This document shows positions 1 to 13,774 of a DNA stretch of 64,000 bases, piece after piece. This DNA comes from Anoplopoma fimbria (lineage: Eukaryota > Chordata > Actinopteri > Perciformes > Anoplopomatidae). Made by a program: the position numbers and the translations under genes. Location of the stretch: contig NC_072455.1 of the NCBI RefSeq assembly GCF_027596085.1, positions 3,392,350 to 3,456,349 of the forward strand. Direction: 5' to 3'. Position 1 is the first letter of the stretch. Each line of letters opens with the position of its first letter. The notes beneath the pieces were generated by a model. The model saw only the letters and a list, made by a program, of their open reading frames with translations. It was not told where the DNA came from and made no database searches.

Positions 1-670
1 GTTTCTGTAAAAACCAAACACAAAACCATCACCATGACAATGACCATGAATAGAGTAAAAGCAGTGAGGGACTAAAGACATGTTTTCCTACTACTACTTA
101 AACTGCTCTCACTATTCACTGTTTGTACTGTCTGCACAAAACTACCACTTCTTAAATTTCCTTTTAATTCAGATATATTTTACACATTTTTATGGTATTT
201 TTTATATTATTGTATTCCTCTATTTCATATTTATGTTCCGTGATTTTTGCAATACTTGCCTTTTAATTGGGATTTCAATTTTCTCTTACTATGTTTGTCA
301 TGCACCAATACAACGAAGCAAATTCCTTGTACAGCATCTGGTAACCTACTTGCCAATAAACCAGACTCTGATTCTATTCTTTAAAATTGTTTAATATGTC
401 CTTCGTAAATTGTCCTTGGATTTGACAACAACAACAACCTTGAATTATCCAGCTTGTCGTAGCGGTGAAGACAGCATTGGGAACAATGGCACCAACAAAG
501 AACAATGCTAGTCCTTCAAGTGAACAAAAGCCTTCAGGCATTGTTCATTGTTTTTGAGATGAGCACATTTAAAGTTTGAAAGAGTTCCAGCGATTCTCCA
601 TGTGAAGTCGGTTTTGATGGAAAAGCTTATGTGTAAAATTGGAAAAGAAATAGGAAAGCACTCTAATTTG
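1..670. other. Unassigned AT-rich sequence
   Basis: No coding exon, RNA gene or repeat family is recognised here. The 104-codon open frame at 80-394 has the hydrophobic, low-complexity composition expected of AT-rich noncoding DNA and matches no family I know. Confidence 0.4.
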
Positions 671-750
671 GGTGGCTGTGGCGTAGTGGAGAGCAAGGTA
701 GTTCTCCAATCAGAGGGTCGGTGGTTAGATACCCGGCTTCAGCAGTCTCT
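671..750 (+). mobile_element. tRNA-derived SINE head (partial copy)
   Basis: This stretch is nearly identical to the reverse complement of 57395-57474, the head of a full SINE copy. It carries a tRNA-like A box (GTAGTGGAGAG region) and a B box that reads GGTTAGATACC, one base off the canonical GGTTCGATACC found in the 57-kb copy. The shared part ends near 750, before the body and (TAATG)n tail, so this is a truncated copy, probably transcriptionally dead because of the B-box change. Confidence 0.75.
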
Positions 751-1755
751 TCAGCCTTCATTCTGGCAATTTCACAATGAGTGTAAACAGGTGGGGTTAT
801 TTAAAGGGGACCCAAGCAGCACAACAAATAAATCCCACAACCACAACCTCCCCATGCACAGAGTCTCATGATGTAGAATACTCAAATATTTGATCCAGAT
901 GCCTCCTTTTTGAGGTTTTCTGGGCACGTCCAACTGGTAAAAGGACCTGGGAGTGAACCCAGAACATGCTTGAGGGCTTTTTCTTGTTTGGCTTGGAAAC
1001 GTTGGAGAGAGGGATGTCTTGGAATACCCTCCTAAACCTGCTGCCCTCTCGACTCGTCCCCGGATAACTATGGAATTAGCAAGTCAGCTAATTGGCAAGC
1101 CGTTCGCTAATAAGCTAACTCGCTAATTCCACCATTCATGGTACACTGGTTAAAGAAAATAAGCCGCACAAAGTCATCTGGTGATCGCTATATGCTTTCC
1201 AACACTTGCTTGTTTTAGTCGTTACTGCATAACCTCAGCTCCGTGAGTGAGAGGCTTGCGGTCAGTCGGTTTAGTTTATGTGGAAGCTAGTCCGCCACAA
1301 AGGTCACAATAAAAAAATGGCTGCGTTGATTTGAATTGGAAAGTCTGTTTATGCTGTACAGATTGTAAAGCCCTCTGAGGCAATGTTGATGGTTTTTGGC
1401 TATACAAATATATTGCATTGAATTGTATGACTTTTATGGTTCAAACCTAAGAAATGTAAATGTTGATTGATACGGATAGATGAGGGCAGATAAAGGGTAG
1501 AAATGCAACAAGCTGAAAAACCTTAATCTTACAGTTCTAGATACTAAAAGTGTTCCTGGAGTTTTGACCTCATAAGGAGAAGAATCCTCATCAGCGCTAA
1601 TGGACGCCTCCAAAAAACTGCTCTGTAATGAACGTTTGCATTACTTATTCGTCCCCTGTGTGACTCATCCGTGTGATCCAGACATTATGCTGTCATCACC
1701 TCATCTGTGTCTTTTTGTTTCCTTGTTTCCTCGCTCTGTATGGAGGGGTCACCTC

Positions 1756-1758
<3 letters not shown>
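751..1758. other. Unassigned noncoding sequence
   Basis: No gene is recognised. Around 1070-1130 there are several AGCTAA/TTAGC words forming a weak inverted repeat (GGAATTAGC against GCTAATTCC), similar in flavour to the AGCTAA-rich repeats at 3.1 kb. The rest has no visible structure. Confidence 0.4.

Positions 1759-1840
<82 letters not shown>
1759..1840. repeat. (TG)n microsatellite
   Basis: A pure run of about 41 TG units. It is followed 100 bp later by a second, longer TG array in the same orientation. Confidence 0.98.
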
Positions 1841-1841
<1 letters not shown>

Positions 1842-1938
1842 CCATGTGGTGTAACTCACGTCCGACACTGTGACACATTCTTGGCTGCAGAGACACGTTT
1901 GTGGATATTGAAGTTGATGGTACCATGGTAGAGTGGTT

Positions 1939-3040
<1,102 letters not shown>

Positions 3041-3262
3041 AAGCAGAAAGCTAACATAATATTAGCACTGCTGAACTACTTGTAATCTAATACCAGCTAA
3101 AATGGCACAAAGCTGACACAACATTAGCACGGCTAAGCTAGCCTACTCGTAAGCTAGTACTGCATCAGCTAACATGGCATAAAGCTAACACATTAATAGC
3201 ACTGCTAAGCTAGCCTACATGTAAGCTAGTACTGCATCAGCTAACATGGCACAAAGATGACA
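3041..3262. repeat. Tandem repeat, ~73-bp unit, about 3 copies
   Basis: Copies begin near 3103, 3176 and 3248, each starting with GGCAYAAAG and sharing GCTAAGCTAGCCTA and AGTACTGCATCAGCTAACA. A more diverged copy precedes them from about 3041. The spacing is 72-73 bp. It is noncoding and rich in AGCTAA words. Confidence 0.85.
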
Positions 3263-4032
3263 CAACGTATGTCTTAGCTGCCAACAATGCATCATTAAGA
3301 AACATTAAACAGGACAAGCTTGCTAATAAATATGCCTAAATAAATCACTTTTGAGTTTCCCATTATCCCAATAAAAGTTCCTACAAAAATCCACCAGATG
3401 AAAGAGATATATATCGTATTTATTAAATGATCTTGATTTCAGTATCTGTTCAATGATATAATCATTTTACCATAATTGCTAGCCATAATAGAAGTGCATG
3501 TGTCTGTTTGTGTATCTCACTCAGGGTGAATTATGCAAAAGACATGCAAGTGACAATGATCAATTACAGCCAAATTGCTGTTTACTTACCTCAGGTGCAT
3601 AAACACAACAGCTATAACTGAATTATCTGCCTTCTTTGAATCACTATTGCAGCTCCCGTTATCCCTCCACTATTCAGCCTCTTTGTTGTGTATAACAGCA
3701 TTAATGAATACATTTTTAAGTGGGTGAATTTCTCTTAGTCTTCCTTTTTCCATCGCTCATTTTGAGTATTGAATCAGATGGGTCACCTGAGACCCAGACC
3801 AATCTCTTCAAAGGCTTATGTCAAGAATTTCTAACTTTTACGGACGCATCTACAATTATTTTTTTTCTCGCAAAACTGCTCTTTGCTTCTTATCCTGCAT
3901 ATTAGTATTGGATAGTTGAAATTTGCTGTTTTTCTTTTTTTTTTTTAAGATACATTCGACCTTCCTCGCTCCCTTTATCCCATCTCATCCCCTCTACAAC
4001 CCTCAAGACATCTGAATAAAAGCCGAAAACAT
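3263..4032. other. Unassigned AT-rich sequence
   Basis: No gene or known repeat seen. The 61-codon frame at 3720-3905 has no family resemblance. Confidence 0.4.
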
Positions 4033-4088
4033 GAGGAGGAGGAGGAGGAGGAGGAGGAGGAGGAGGAGGAGGAGGAGGAGGAGGAGGA
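4033..4088. repeat. (AGG)n microsatellite
   Basis: About 18 units of the trinucleotide GAG/AGG, a purine-only strand. Confidence 0.97.
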
Positions 4089-4258
4089 AAATCCTTTTTA
4101 AATATTGATGTTGACTTTTTCAGACTTTCTCAACTGACCGTGAACTTAAATGTACTAAAAGAGCACGGCACCATAAACACACATGAATGAAAACTGCTGC
4201 AAAATGCCCACAAAGTAAATACACGAATATCCACAAAGAAGACTGATGTTCAAACCGT

Positions 4259-4260
<2 letters not shown>

Positions 4261-4354
<94 letters not shown>
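4261..4354. repeat. (AC)n microsatellite
   Basis: A pure run of about 47 AC units. Confidence 0.98.
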
Positions 4355-4356
<2 letters not shown>

Positions 4357-5431
4357 CTTCTGGTTGGAGTGACAGCGCCCTCACTGATTGAATGGCCTTC
4401 ACCAAAACCCTGCTGCGTATTTCATTTCATGCTGCATTACCCCCCCCCCACCTCTGTGTGTATCAGCGATTCGCCGTGTGTCTCCGTTTATGTGAATGCA
4501 AACCTCCGTCCTTATGATTGCAGAGTGTATTTCTTTAGCTTGTGATGAAGGTAAATTAGGAGACAAAAAGAAACTCATCAACAGATCGGCCTCAGATGTG
4601 GATTTTTTGCTATTAGCATTCGACTTCGTCTTCGCTCCACACTTTGTTGTCCGGATCGTGTCTTGTTGTGTGCTTCGTGCCAATAAAGGCCAATTAAATT
4701 TGGTCTGCCAAGATGCAGAAAGACAGATGTGAAAGATGGAGCGAGGACAAACAAAGCAATCACTGGGAAACACCAAAAAAATTTAGAAAACAGAGGAAGT
4801 GCAAAAAAAAAGAGAGCTTTCCATTTCCATTATTGTATAATTTGGAAATTGTTGTTGAACTAACCTTATTCTTATAATGAAAATACTAACTCAGGGAGAC
4901 ACAAAAGATGAATTATGAACTCTTGTAAGAGGGATATCTAAAGGAACATAACAATAACAAACATTATTTATATGAAAAATCACTTTTCACAGTTACAAAG
5001 CACTCTACAACAAATCGACAAAATAAAAGTTAGTCTACGCAAAACTCCCAAATCATGAAAAACAACCCTAGATCAAAGGCAAAAGTTTAACAGCGGCTGT
5101 CCACAAAGTTTAGGCCAATATAGACCTGTAGGGTGAACACATTTGATGTATATTTTTCAGAATCTGACACGCAACGTGATCAAAAAAACCTTGAAAAGCC
5201 GAAGTCATCCAGTTGCTCCTCGGTCTAAATAAGATTTAGTCTGCTGCTCTCCTCCTTCATTCTTTTCATCTCTCCCTCTTTCATTTCTCACTAACGTCTC
5301 TTTTCTACTCTGACTCTCCATCACTGCTGATTACAGCTTGCGACCTGATTTCCACCCACCTGTGTGTATATGTGTGTTTGTCAGTCGGCTCATTTAATTA
5401 TGTTTGTTTGTAGCTGTCGTTTCCCTCACTT

Positions 5432-5462
<31 letters not shown>

Positions 5463-8400
5463 AAGCATTCGAGGCCCTCAGCCAAACATCCTAATAACAC
5501 TCAGCATGAGGACCCTTCAGTGCCGTCGGCCATCTTTTCTTGTTGCCACATAAGTGGGAGTTGAAGCTGCAGAGGGACTTTTGGTGGAGCACAGCAGGGG
5601 GCAATCAGAGGGGTCTAGAGAGAGGGATGGAGGAAGGAGTGAAGGATACGGGGAGGGACAAGAGGACTAGGAGGAAAGGTGGGCGGGAATGGAGGAAATT
5701 AAGAAATGGGAAGAAAGGATGCACAGATGGAGGGAGAGACGCAGATTTAAAGCTGGGAGGAGGGATGGAACAGGAAGGACCTAAGTGAGGATGAAGGGAT
5801 GTAAACAAGGAAGAAAGGAAGTGACGGGTGGAAGAGAAGAGCTCACTAATCTGTGCTGAGACAGGAAGGAAGAAAACATGAATAAGAGTCGATGCAGCAC
5901 TCTGTGAGGCTTCACTGAGAAACAGTGGTGCTTTGATTCGCTAAATGCTAACAGTCGGTAGCGATGTTCTGATACTTGGAATTGCATTGACAGGTTGTTA
6001 ACAACAACAAAAAAGGTCAAACAGGTCATAATTCCCTTTCTAATATCTATTCTATATTGTAAACTGTATTTAGTTTCCCGCCAAAAACAGAATAAAGTTG
6101 AGCGATTTCTTTATTCCCACGATTTCCTTATCGTCTTGGTACAAGCTATCTGGTGGCAGTTTGCTTGGTAACCAAACATATTTAAACACGGATCACCCAA
6201 AACCATTAGGATCATGAGTTGACAATCGACCGTCAAACCATCCGACATTGCCATCACTGATTCCATGCTTCTTGCATGGCTTAAAAAACTAATATAGAGG
6301 GAATTATGGAGAGAATTAAGGCAAAAATGGAAAGAAAAGAAGTGACAAGAAGGCGGAACATGAGGACTATGAGGAACAAAGGAAGGTGGCAGATGAAATG
6401 AGAAAACACTGACGGGAGAAAGAAAAGGTGAGAATGAAGACAAAGGACGGAAAGAACGGAAGTGAAATAAAAGATATGGATATATGAATAATAGTAAAGA
6501 GAAAAAAAAAAAGACACTTGAACTGTAAAACCTGACACAATAATGAATAATCGGCCTAGAAGTGCACTGCAGGCAATAAGGAGGAGGTTAAAGGGGTGGA
6601 ATTTAGAGGAATGAAAGGAAACGAGTCGGATAGAAGAGAGCGGGGGGGGGGTAAGCGATGGGTTTAGGAGTTATCGCCATTCCCCTCACCTGTTAACGTC
6701 AACATCAATCAGCGGAGACCCGACCTGCATATACAGGACCTGCATGCGTGTGTTGAGGCCATTGTAAATCAATCAAACCCTCCTCCAGTAGAGGAAGTCC
6801 TTGTGAAGAATAGTCTTTTTGCACTTGAAGCTAAAAACCTCGGTGATGAAACTGAATCTCCTCGATAACATCGCAGCCATTACGTTTCAATATTATTCTT
6901 TTTTTCCCCGTGAATATATTGTCTGTGGTTTGTTGAAGTGACCACCACTTGTGAATGCGCTAGATAAATGTAGCACTTCCTGTTCTGGATAAAAAAAAGC
7001 ACCAATGTGAACATAATCTAAAATGAATTATAAGTACTAAAAGGTATTTCTAGTAGACGGGTTACACCAAACATGACTGGTGTCACTTTGATCGTTAATT
7101 ACAGTTTTACTACTCGGGATTAACACATGCAGCGCTCGTCCAAATGTCTCTTGATTACAATAAAGATTACAGAGAATAAATTGCCTTTTCTCCCTGGAAT
7201 GCTTTTTCAGGGTTTTATCTTTCTGACCTTTTTTTTTTAATTATTCTTAGTGTTTTCTCAGCATGCAAAGACTTTGTTTCAATCAATTTTGGAAATTACA
7301 CAAAAATGTAAGTAAATTATTAAATTATTTTTCATTACTTATTACAAGATTATTAATGCAAGTCAGATGTGCATTTGTTCCCCAAGACTGTAATTAATAT
7401 GAAAAGGACAAATGCCTCAACTTCTCCCTGATTGGTCTAAAGTCTTAATATATGGTACGGACATACTTTGGGCAGGAATCCAACAGTACAACACATTCAA
7501 AACTAGAAAGGTGCACTTTGTACATTTTAAAAAAAAATGAGTTAAAACGCTAACATTGTGTTTATTCAATTTGTTTCCTATATTAAATATTTCTTTAATA
7601 CTCCATATTTGTGCATATCTTAGATTGTGCTCCTTGTTGTTTCTAAAATACAGCCATTTATTACATTTTTGGGGGGCACATGGGACTGTTTTTTTCCGTA
7701 AAAAAGTATATTACAAATTCAATAGTCTTGAATACCAAAATATTAAATATAGTATGATACGAAAAACAAATTTTTGAGCGAAAACAGCATTTAAAAAAAT
7801 CTCTTAAGATTTGTGCTTAGTCAAGCCCAAATAACACTTCAACCAAATTCTAATGTCAGGTACAATCTGGTCTAAAAACAGCATTTTTAAGACCATAGTG
7901 AAGTGGTCAGAGTGTGAAAAAAGACAACAGGAAGTAAATAGATGCTGTTGTGCTTCTATCCTTGTTCCATTAAACTGTACACACACGTTGTGACCTTTCA
8001 TGACTGGATATGAGACTTTTTAATATCAATCGGAGGTGCCAAATTTTGCAAGGTTTTTGACATTTACCCTCCAGACACCTCTTGTTTTCTCACAACATCT
8101 TCTTTATAAAGTACATAAGAGGCAGGTGGAGGGCAAAAGGATGAAATCGAGTGAGGTTGAAGAGAAATAAGGAAGTGGGGGTCGGAGATATAAATATCTA
8201 GAGCAAGAGGGAGAGAGCAAGATGTGTCACTCCCCCTCAAGTGTCTGCTTTTCAGTTCTTCTCCTCCACTTTAAATGTACTGGGAGGCATGGGGAGGGAT
8301 GGATGGATGGAGAGAGGAGAGATGGAGGAGTGTGTCGCTGCCCACTCAAGGGCAAAGACCACCTTGACAGCCTTTCCTCGCAGAAAGACGAGTCATGTCA

Positions 8401-9810
8401 GCCTCTTCCTCGCTCAGTCTTCATCTCTGTCTTCATATGTATTCCTCTCTCTCGTTTACACTTTCATTTCCTGTCAATTTATTTCTTCCTTTTCACCTGG
8501 GAGCTCCTCTTGTTTCTTAAGCAAATCTAACCTAAAGAAATCCAGTCTTTGCATTGATGCAGAAAACTAGTCTCTCTTCCAAGTTGCCAAAATATAGACA
8601 CTCTTCCCAAAACCCGACTCTAGTCTTTTTAATCATCCAACCAGAGAACATCTGATTGAAATTTTACAAAAAAATACACCCCAAATTTAGGTTTACACCA
8701 GAATCAATCTGCACAAGGGTTACAAATATCCGTGGGTTGTTGAGGGAACAAAATCTAGATGGCACATTGCAAAATTTCCCAATTTCTTTCTCAATATTTC
8801 TGGTCTTTTTTTGCATTGAACCTCTCTGTTACAGCGCAGGAAAAGAAAACAGTCACTCCACGAGGTCCATTAAAGAAAAGAAAATATAAATGAACAGAAA
8901 AAAGAACTCCTTGAAGTGCAGTTCCACTACAGTTCCATTGTATTACAGTTTTTTGTGAATTTGTGAAAAAGGATTTTGTGGGTTCTAAGGAACACTTGCA
9001 AACCTCTGCTGAACTATTGGTGGGGGGAAAATATTTGGACAGACCTCCATCTCAGTGGATTGAACCTTACTCCAACACTTGGTGTGAAGGTTAGGGTAAA
9101 CCGTATGTCTCGGATTTAGGTGTATTTTAAGGTTTCATAATATAACAGAAGACTACAGGTTCCTATGTAGATTTGGATTATTTTGTTATGGCGTATAAAG
9201 TCCTTTCAAAAAGTTCCATTGAATGTTTATATTGATTTTCATGAAGCTAAAAAGAAGGCTGTTTAGAGGCCCAGTTTTTTTTCCCAGATACAAGGAGAAT
9301 GTCATCTGCAAAAAAGAGTATTTTTCAAGCTAGGACGATGTAAGTGACAAGAGTACAGAAAAGAAGCAAGAAAAATGAAAAGAAGAACAGAGGAAAGGTG
9401 AAAAACACAACCAAAGGAAGCAAGACAAAGGTGTAGTAACAGACTGAGAAAAGCTTGAGGGCAAGAAGAGAAGGAAAAAAGCCAAACAAACTAAAGAGCA
9501 AAAGAGCGAAGGTGCAGAAAGGAAACGAGTAACCCAGACAAAGGAGAATCTAAATGAAGATACAAATAAATAAAAGGATATAGATTAATAAGGAGTAAGT
9601 ATTTATAAGTACTCCTTATACACGCACACACACATAAGTGGAAGCACATGTTAATGCACATACACACACACGCACAAAAGTGTAATCCATCTTAATACCC
9701 TAGGGTGTGAGTTGAGGGATAAAGGAGGATAACCGATCGTCTTATAGCTCGACATAATCACAGCTAGAGGATGTTCCTACTGTGTTACTGTCATTAGACA
9801 TCAGACACAT

Positions 9811-9811
<1 letters not shown>
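4355..9811. other. Long gene-free stretch
   Basis: No exon with coding composition plus splice signals is visible on either strand. It holds a short (TG)n run at 5433-5458, purine-rich stretches (about 5580-5870 and 6300-6480, and again 9340-9540) and otherwise unstructured AT-rich sequence. The open frames at 5540-5808 and 6111-6538 read through the purine/pyrimidine-biased tracts and have no family resemblance. Confidence 0.45.

Positions 9812-9867
<56 letters not shown>
9812..9867. repeat. (AC)n microsatellite
   Basis: About 28 AC units. Confidence 0.97.
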
Positions 9868-9872
<5 letters not shown>

Positions 9873-10007
9873 ACATATTGAATCAATCTTCTGCCTGCAC
9901 CTGGAAAGGTGTTTGTGATCATGCTTATACTACTGCAAACACAGCATGAAATACCTTTAACCTTGCAGTTTGTATGAGAGCAGATACGCTTTCTCTGCAC
10001 AATCTGC

Positions 10008-10010
<3 letters not shown>

Positions 10011-10054
<44 letters not shown>
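10011..10054. repeat. (AC)n microsatellite
   Basis: About 22 AC units, 143 bp after the previous array and in the same orientation. Confidence 0.97.
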
Positions 10055-10056
<2 letters not shown>

Positions 10057-12077
10057 ACACACACACTCACACTAGTGCACACATGGCAGTCTTATTAAAG
10101 TCTTTAAGTCAAAGAGCTGTTATCCTTGTGGTTTTGTTTGGCGGAAGAAAAGCTCTCTTCAGGCTTGGAACAAATTGTACAAAACACAAGCTCACGCACT
10201 CACACATGTTCTTCATTTAACTCGCTCACTGTTGATTACACTATCAGTGAATAAAAGCCAAGGACTCCTTGCCTCACCTTGTGCTGAATCGAAGGTTGTG
10301 TAAGCTAAGATGTGCGTCATCTGTAGGTGGTGTGGAACTTTGTAACTTCAGCTGCACCCGGCATCTGTCTAATTTGATTCCACCCCAAAATGCACCATGT
10401 GCTTACTGAAACTATTATCCACAGTTTTATTGTGCAATGATGGATAATTACTTACATTTCAGGTGTGCTTACTTTTGTTTTTACCTCCAAATAAAGGAGT
10501 TTTGATGATCTGGCTAAAATGTCTAATCATATGAAAGACTATCTGAAAACCACCATGTTCCAAGACAAAAACAATTAGCCGCAAACATGCTGAAAATAAT
10601 CTCTATATAAGGAGAATTGCAGAGTAATTGCACAAGTAGTCCGCCAAAAATATTGATTATAGCTGCTTTAAGTGAGGTTTTCCTTTTCATACCAAAATGT
10701 CAGTGTGTATAGACATATGCCTGCCTTTGTAAATGTTTTTGTGTTTCATGATAAATGGAACGTATCTGCACAAGACCCTACTGATGCGGTCTATGGATGG
10801 GTTGATCATTCACTGCGTTTGCATTGCAGCAAAGTATGCATGCCTTTATTTAAATGTGCGTGTACATGCACGTACCAGTGTGTGATTACCATCTGCGTCC
10901 TGTCCCTTAAGTCTTTACATAATGTTTCATTACCAATTGGAACCTATTAAACCCCTAACAGATGCAGGAACAGTCGCCCCATAACAGCACTGGAGAGAGA
11001 CGGAGAGACGGAAAGACGAGTAGTGACGGATTGATAGAAAGTCAATTGTAGCAGGTTTCACAAGATTAGATTTGTTCTAGCGTTTTACAGTGTGTTGTCC
11101 AAAGTCGCCCGCTGTGTCATTTAATTCAGTCTGGTTTGCTCTCAAGCAGAAATGTTCAATATTTCATTTGGCTCTCAGTGCCTCATTCTGTGTTATTAGA
11201 CAGTTTCTGCTGCCCGTGAGGTTTAATCTCAGCTCGTGTTTATTTGATTGGATCAGTATTGGAGCTGTGAGTATGTACTTTACAGTCAAGTCACAAAATA
11301 AAAGATTATGGGAAAAGTAGAGTAATCTCTGACTTCCAGCACACACATTGAGGTTTTGGAGGCTTAATGAGATCCAAACAAGAATCCAAACTTCATCTTC
11401 AGAGTTGTTTAAATTCCTTTCTGTTAGCTACCAGTGAATAAAGACAGAATTAGATATTTAGTCATCATCGGTGAGTTGCAGTGTTTATCCAGATGGAGCA
11501 TTTAGTCTCTGCTGCTCCATGGTGCCACAGCAACCATACTGAGACACATTATGTTATTCCTTCCAGCTGGGTTACCTGCAGCCATCCAATGATAGTCCTG
11601 GTACAACAAACCGCCATTTCCTGTTAGTACCATGCAGAAAAGTTCAGGTATTTGTTCAAAAATAACTGCACTAATAACAGTTTAAAAGAAGGGAAGAGAG
11701 GATGGAATGTAGAAGGCAAGAGGATTTCTGGTGTGAATGAAAGACTCATTGGAGTAAAACCACCTTTGACACTTTTAGCTATAAAGTATAAGCCAGTAAA
11801 GAAGGAGTTATTGGGGGTCACACAGGAAATACCTACATTCCCAAGAAAAAACTATTATAACAAATAAAAAGGAAAAAAACATCAGAAAACTGTTATAAAA
11901 CGGAAGAAGGCAATCATTTCAGTAAACTAGCCCCCTGATTAAAAGTGCTTACAGGGCAGAAAATAAAATGCAACTAGCCGTGCATTACAGACATTAGCAG
12001 CACATCTGGGAAGTGTGTTTGACCAATCAGATTGTTCCAATGAAAAACCCCCCATTGTGTAAACACCCTGACTTGAG

Positions 12078-12079
<2 letters not shown>
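10055..12079. other. Unassigned noncoding sequence
   Basis: No gene or recognised repeat family seen. Confidence 0.4.

Positions 12080-12150
<71 letters not shown>
12080..12150. repeat. (CA)n microsatellite
   Basis: About 35 CA units. Confidence 0.97.
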
Positions 12151-12152
<2 letters not shown>

Positions 12153-12759
12153 TACGTATGTATGTAAGTAAGCCACAACTGGACACCATCTGCGGCACTA
12201 TACATAGTCCAGGAGGGAAAAGTACTCTATTTACATTCCAGGAGGGAAAGCCGTGCTTTATGGGTATTATGGGAACAGCTGGAACACATCTATCTCAGAC
12301 AAAACCATGTTATATTTAGCTTGGTTTGGTTTTACACAGTATTGTTCAGTATTTACAGCTGTGGGTTTTTATGTAATAGCAAAATACTGTTTCTAAAATG
12401 CTTGTGGGCATTGTGGACGAACATGTGGCAAAACTTGAACTTTACTTGATGAACGGCTTTTTTGAATTTGATTAAATGCTCTATGCTGCTTTTTAGAGGA
12501 TACACTCTTTTTTTGTTTTAAAGATTTAAGCAACAAATACTGACGGAAGTCTAATTTTCATGTTGCAAGAGGGTTGAAATATGATTCCAACTGATTTCCA
12601 AAAAGGTAAACACATTTAAAAGTCTCAGGTGGGGATCAGAAGTAGATCAAAAAAAGATTTGCGCTCTACACTGCTAGAGCTGGTGGCACCCATAGACTGT
12701 ATTTAAGACGGGGATTGTAGTGGACTACAGTTTAGATGCCTCACGTTCGGCATTTTGTC

Positions 12760-13250
12760 TGTCACCCTCTTGATTTTTGGTCACTGCCATCTTGGTTTTT
12801 GGTCACTGTCATATTAGTTTTTTGGTCACCCCCATCTTGGTTTTTGAACACCACCATCTTGGTTTCTTGGACACCACCGTCTTGGTTTCTTGGTCACTGT
12901 CTTATTCGTTTTTTGGTCAGCGGCATCTTGGTTTTTGGTCACTGCCATCTTGGTTTTGGTCACTGTCTTATTGGTTTCTTGGTCACCATCATCTTGGTTT
13001 CTTGGTCACCATCATCTTGGTTTCTCTGTCACCATCATCTTGGTTTCTTGGTCACCATCATCTTGGTTTCTTGGTCACCATCATCTTGGTTTCTTGGTCA
13101 CCATCATCTTGGTTTCTCTGTCACCATCATCTTGGTTTCTCTGTCACCATCATCTTGGTTTCTCTGTCACCATCATCTTGGTTTCTCTGTCACCGTCATC
13201 TTGGTTTCTCTGTCACCATCATCTTGGTTTCTGGTCATTGCCATCTTGTT
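12760..13250. repeat. 23-bp minisatellite
   Basis: Head-to-tail array of a 23-bp unit, CACCATCATCTTGGTTTCTT plus GGT or CTGT-type endings. From about 12984 to 13236 the copies are nearly perfect (about 11 units). The left part, 12760-12980, has diverged 22-24-bp units. All three forward frames stay open through the array because 23 is not a multiple of 3 and the unit has no stop, giving overlapping open frames of 141-177 codons. There are no splice signals or conserved flanks, so I treat this as noncoding. Confidence 0.93.
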
Positions 13251-13264
13251 TTTTTCCAACCAGA

Positions 13265-13731
13265 AGTGACACTAGAGTGAATAAAACCCCAATCCTGATC
13301 CCTTTGTTTGTTTGATTCTCAGTAGGTCGTCCTCAGGCTTCCTCAGACTGCTTGAAATCCAGAGTGTGGGCCTCTTTGTCTGTTTAACTGACCATCACAT
13401 AAATTTCATTGATGACCACAACAAGCCCAGATGGCTCAACGGGGAGTTGTCGTATCCCCGATCCTCTCTGAGCATCCAAGCACCAATAAAAGCGCTCACT
13501 GACAGCATCCCTCAAGCCCCATTTAACTTTTATTACCTGGCACATAAGGTGACTCATAAAAGGCTATATATTCAAACTGAATCTAATTTAATAACCTGTA
13601 ATAAACCTGTATATGCATGTTTTCCCCAATGAGTTTAATTCCAATTGTCAACCACCAGGAGTTGACATCTTGTTGAAAGAATTGCTACAAAAAGCATATT
13701 TAACAATTCACACTGTCGTGATAGTGCTATT
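13265..13731. other. Unassigned noncoding sequence
   Basis: No gene or recognised repeat family seen between the minisatellite and the SINE-tail fragment. Confidence 0.4.
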
Positions 13732-13774
13732 CATTACATTACATTACATTACAGTCATTTAGCAGACGCTTTTT
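13732..13774 (-). mobile_element. SINE tail fragment
   Basis: (CATTA)n followed by CAGTCATTTAGCAGACGCTT, the reverse complement of the 3' tail shared with the copies at 38205, 43553 and 57181. Only the tail is present; the sequence diverges into TTTTTCACTGG right after it. Confidence 0.75.

Noticed and set aside
12760..13250. A CRISPR array, from the regular repeats
   Set aside because: The repeats are head-to-tail with no spacers, and the genome is vertebrate.
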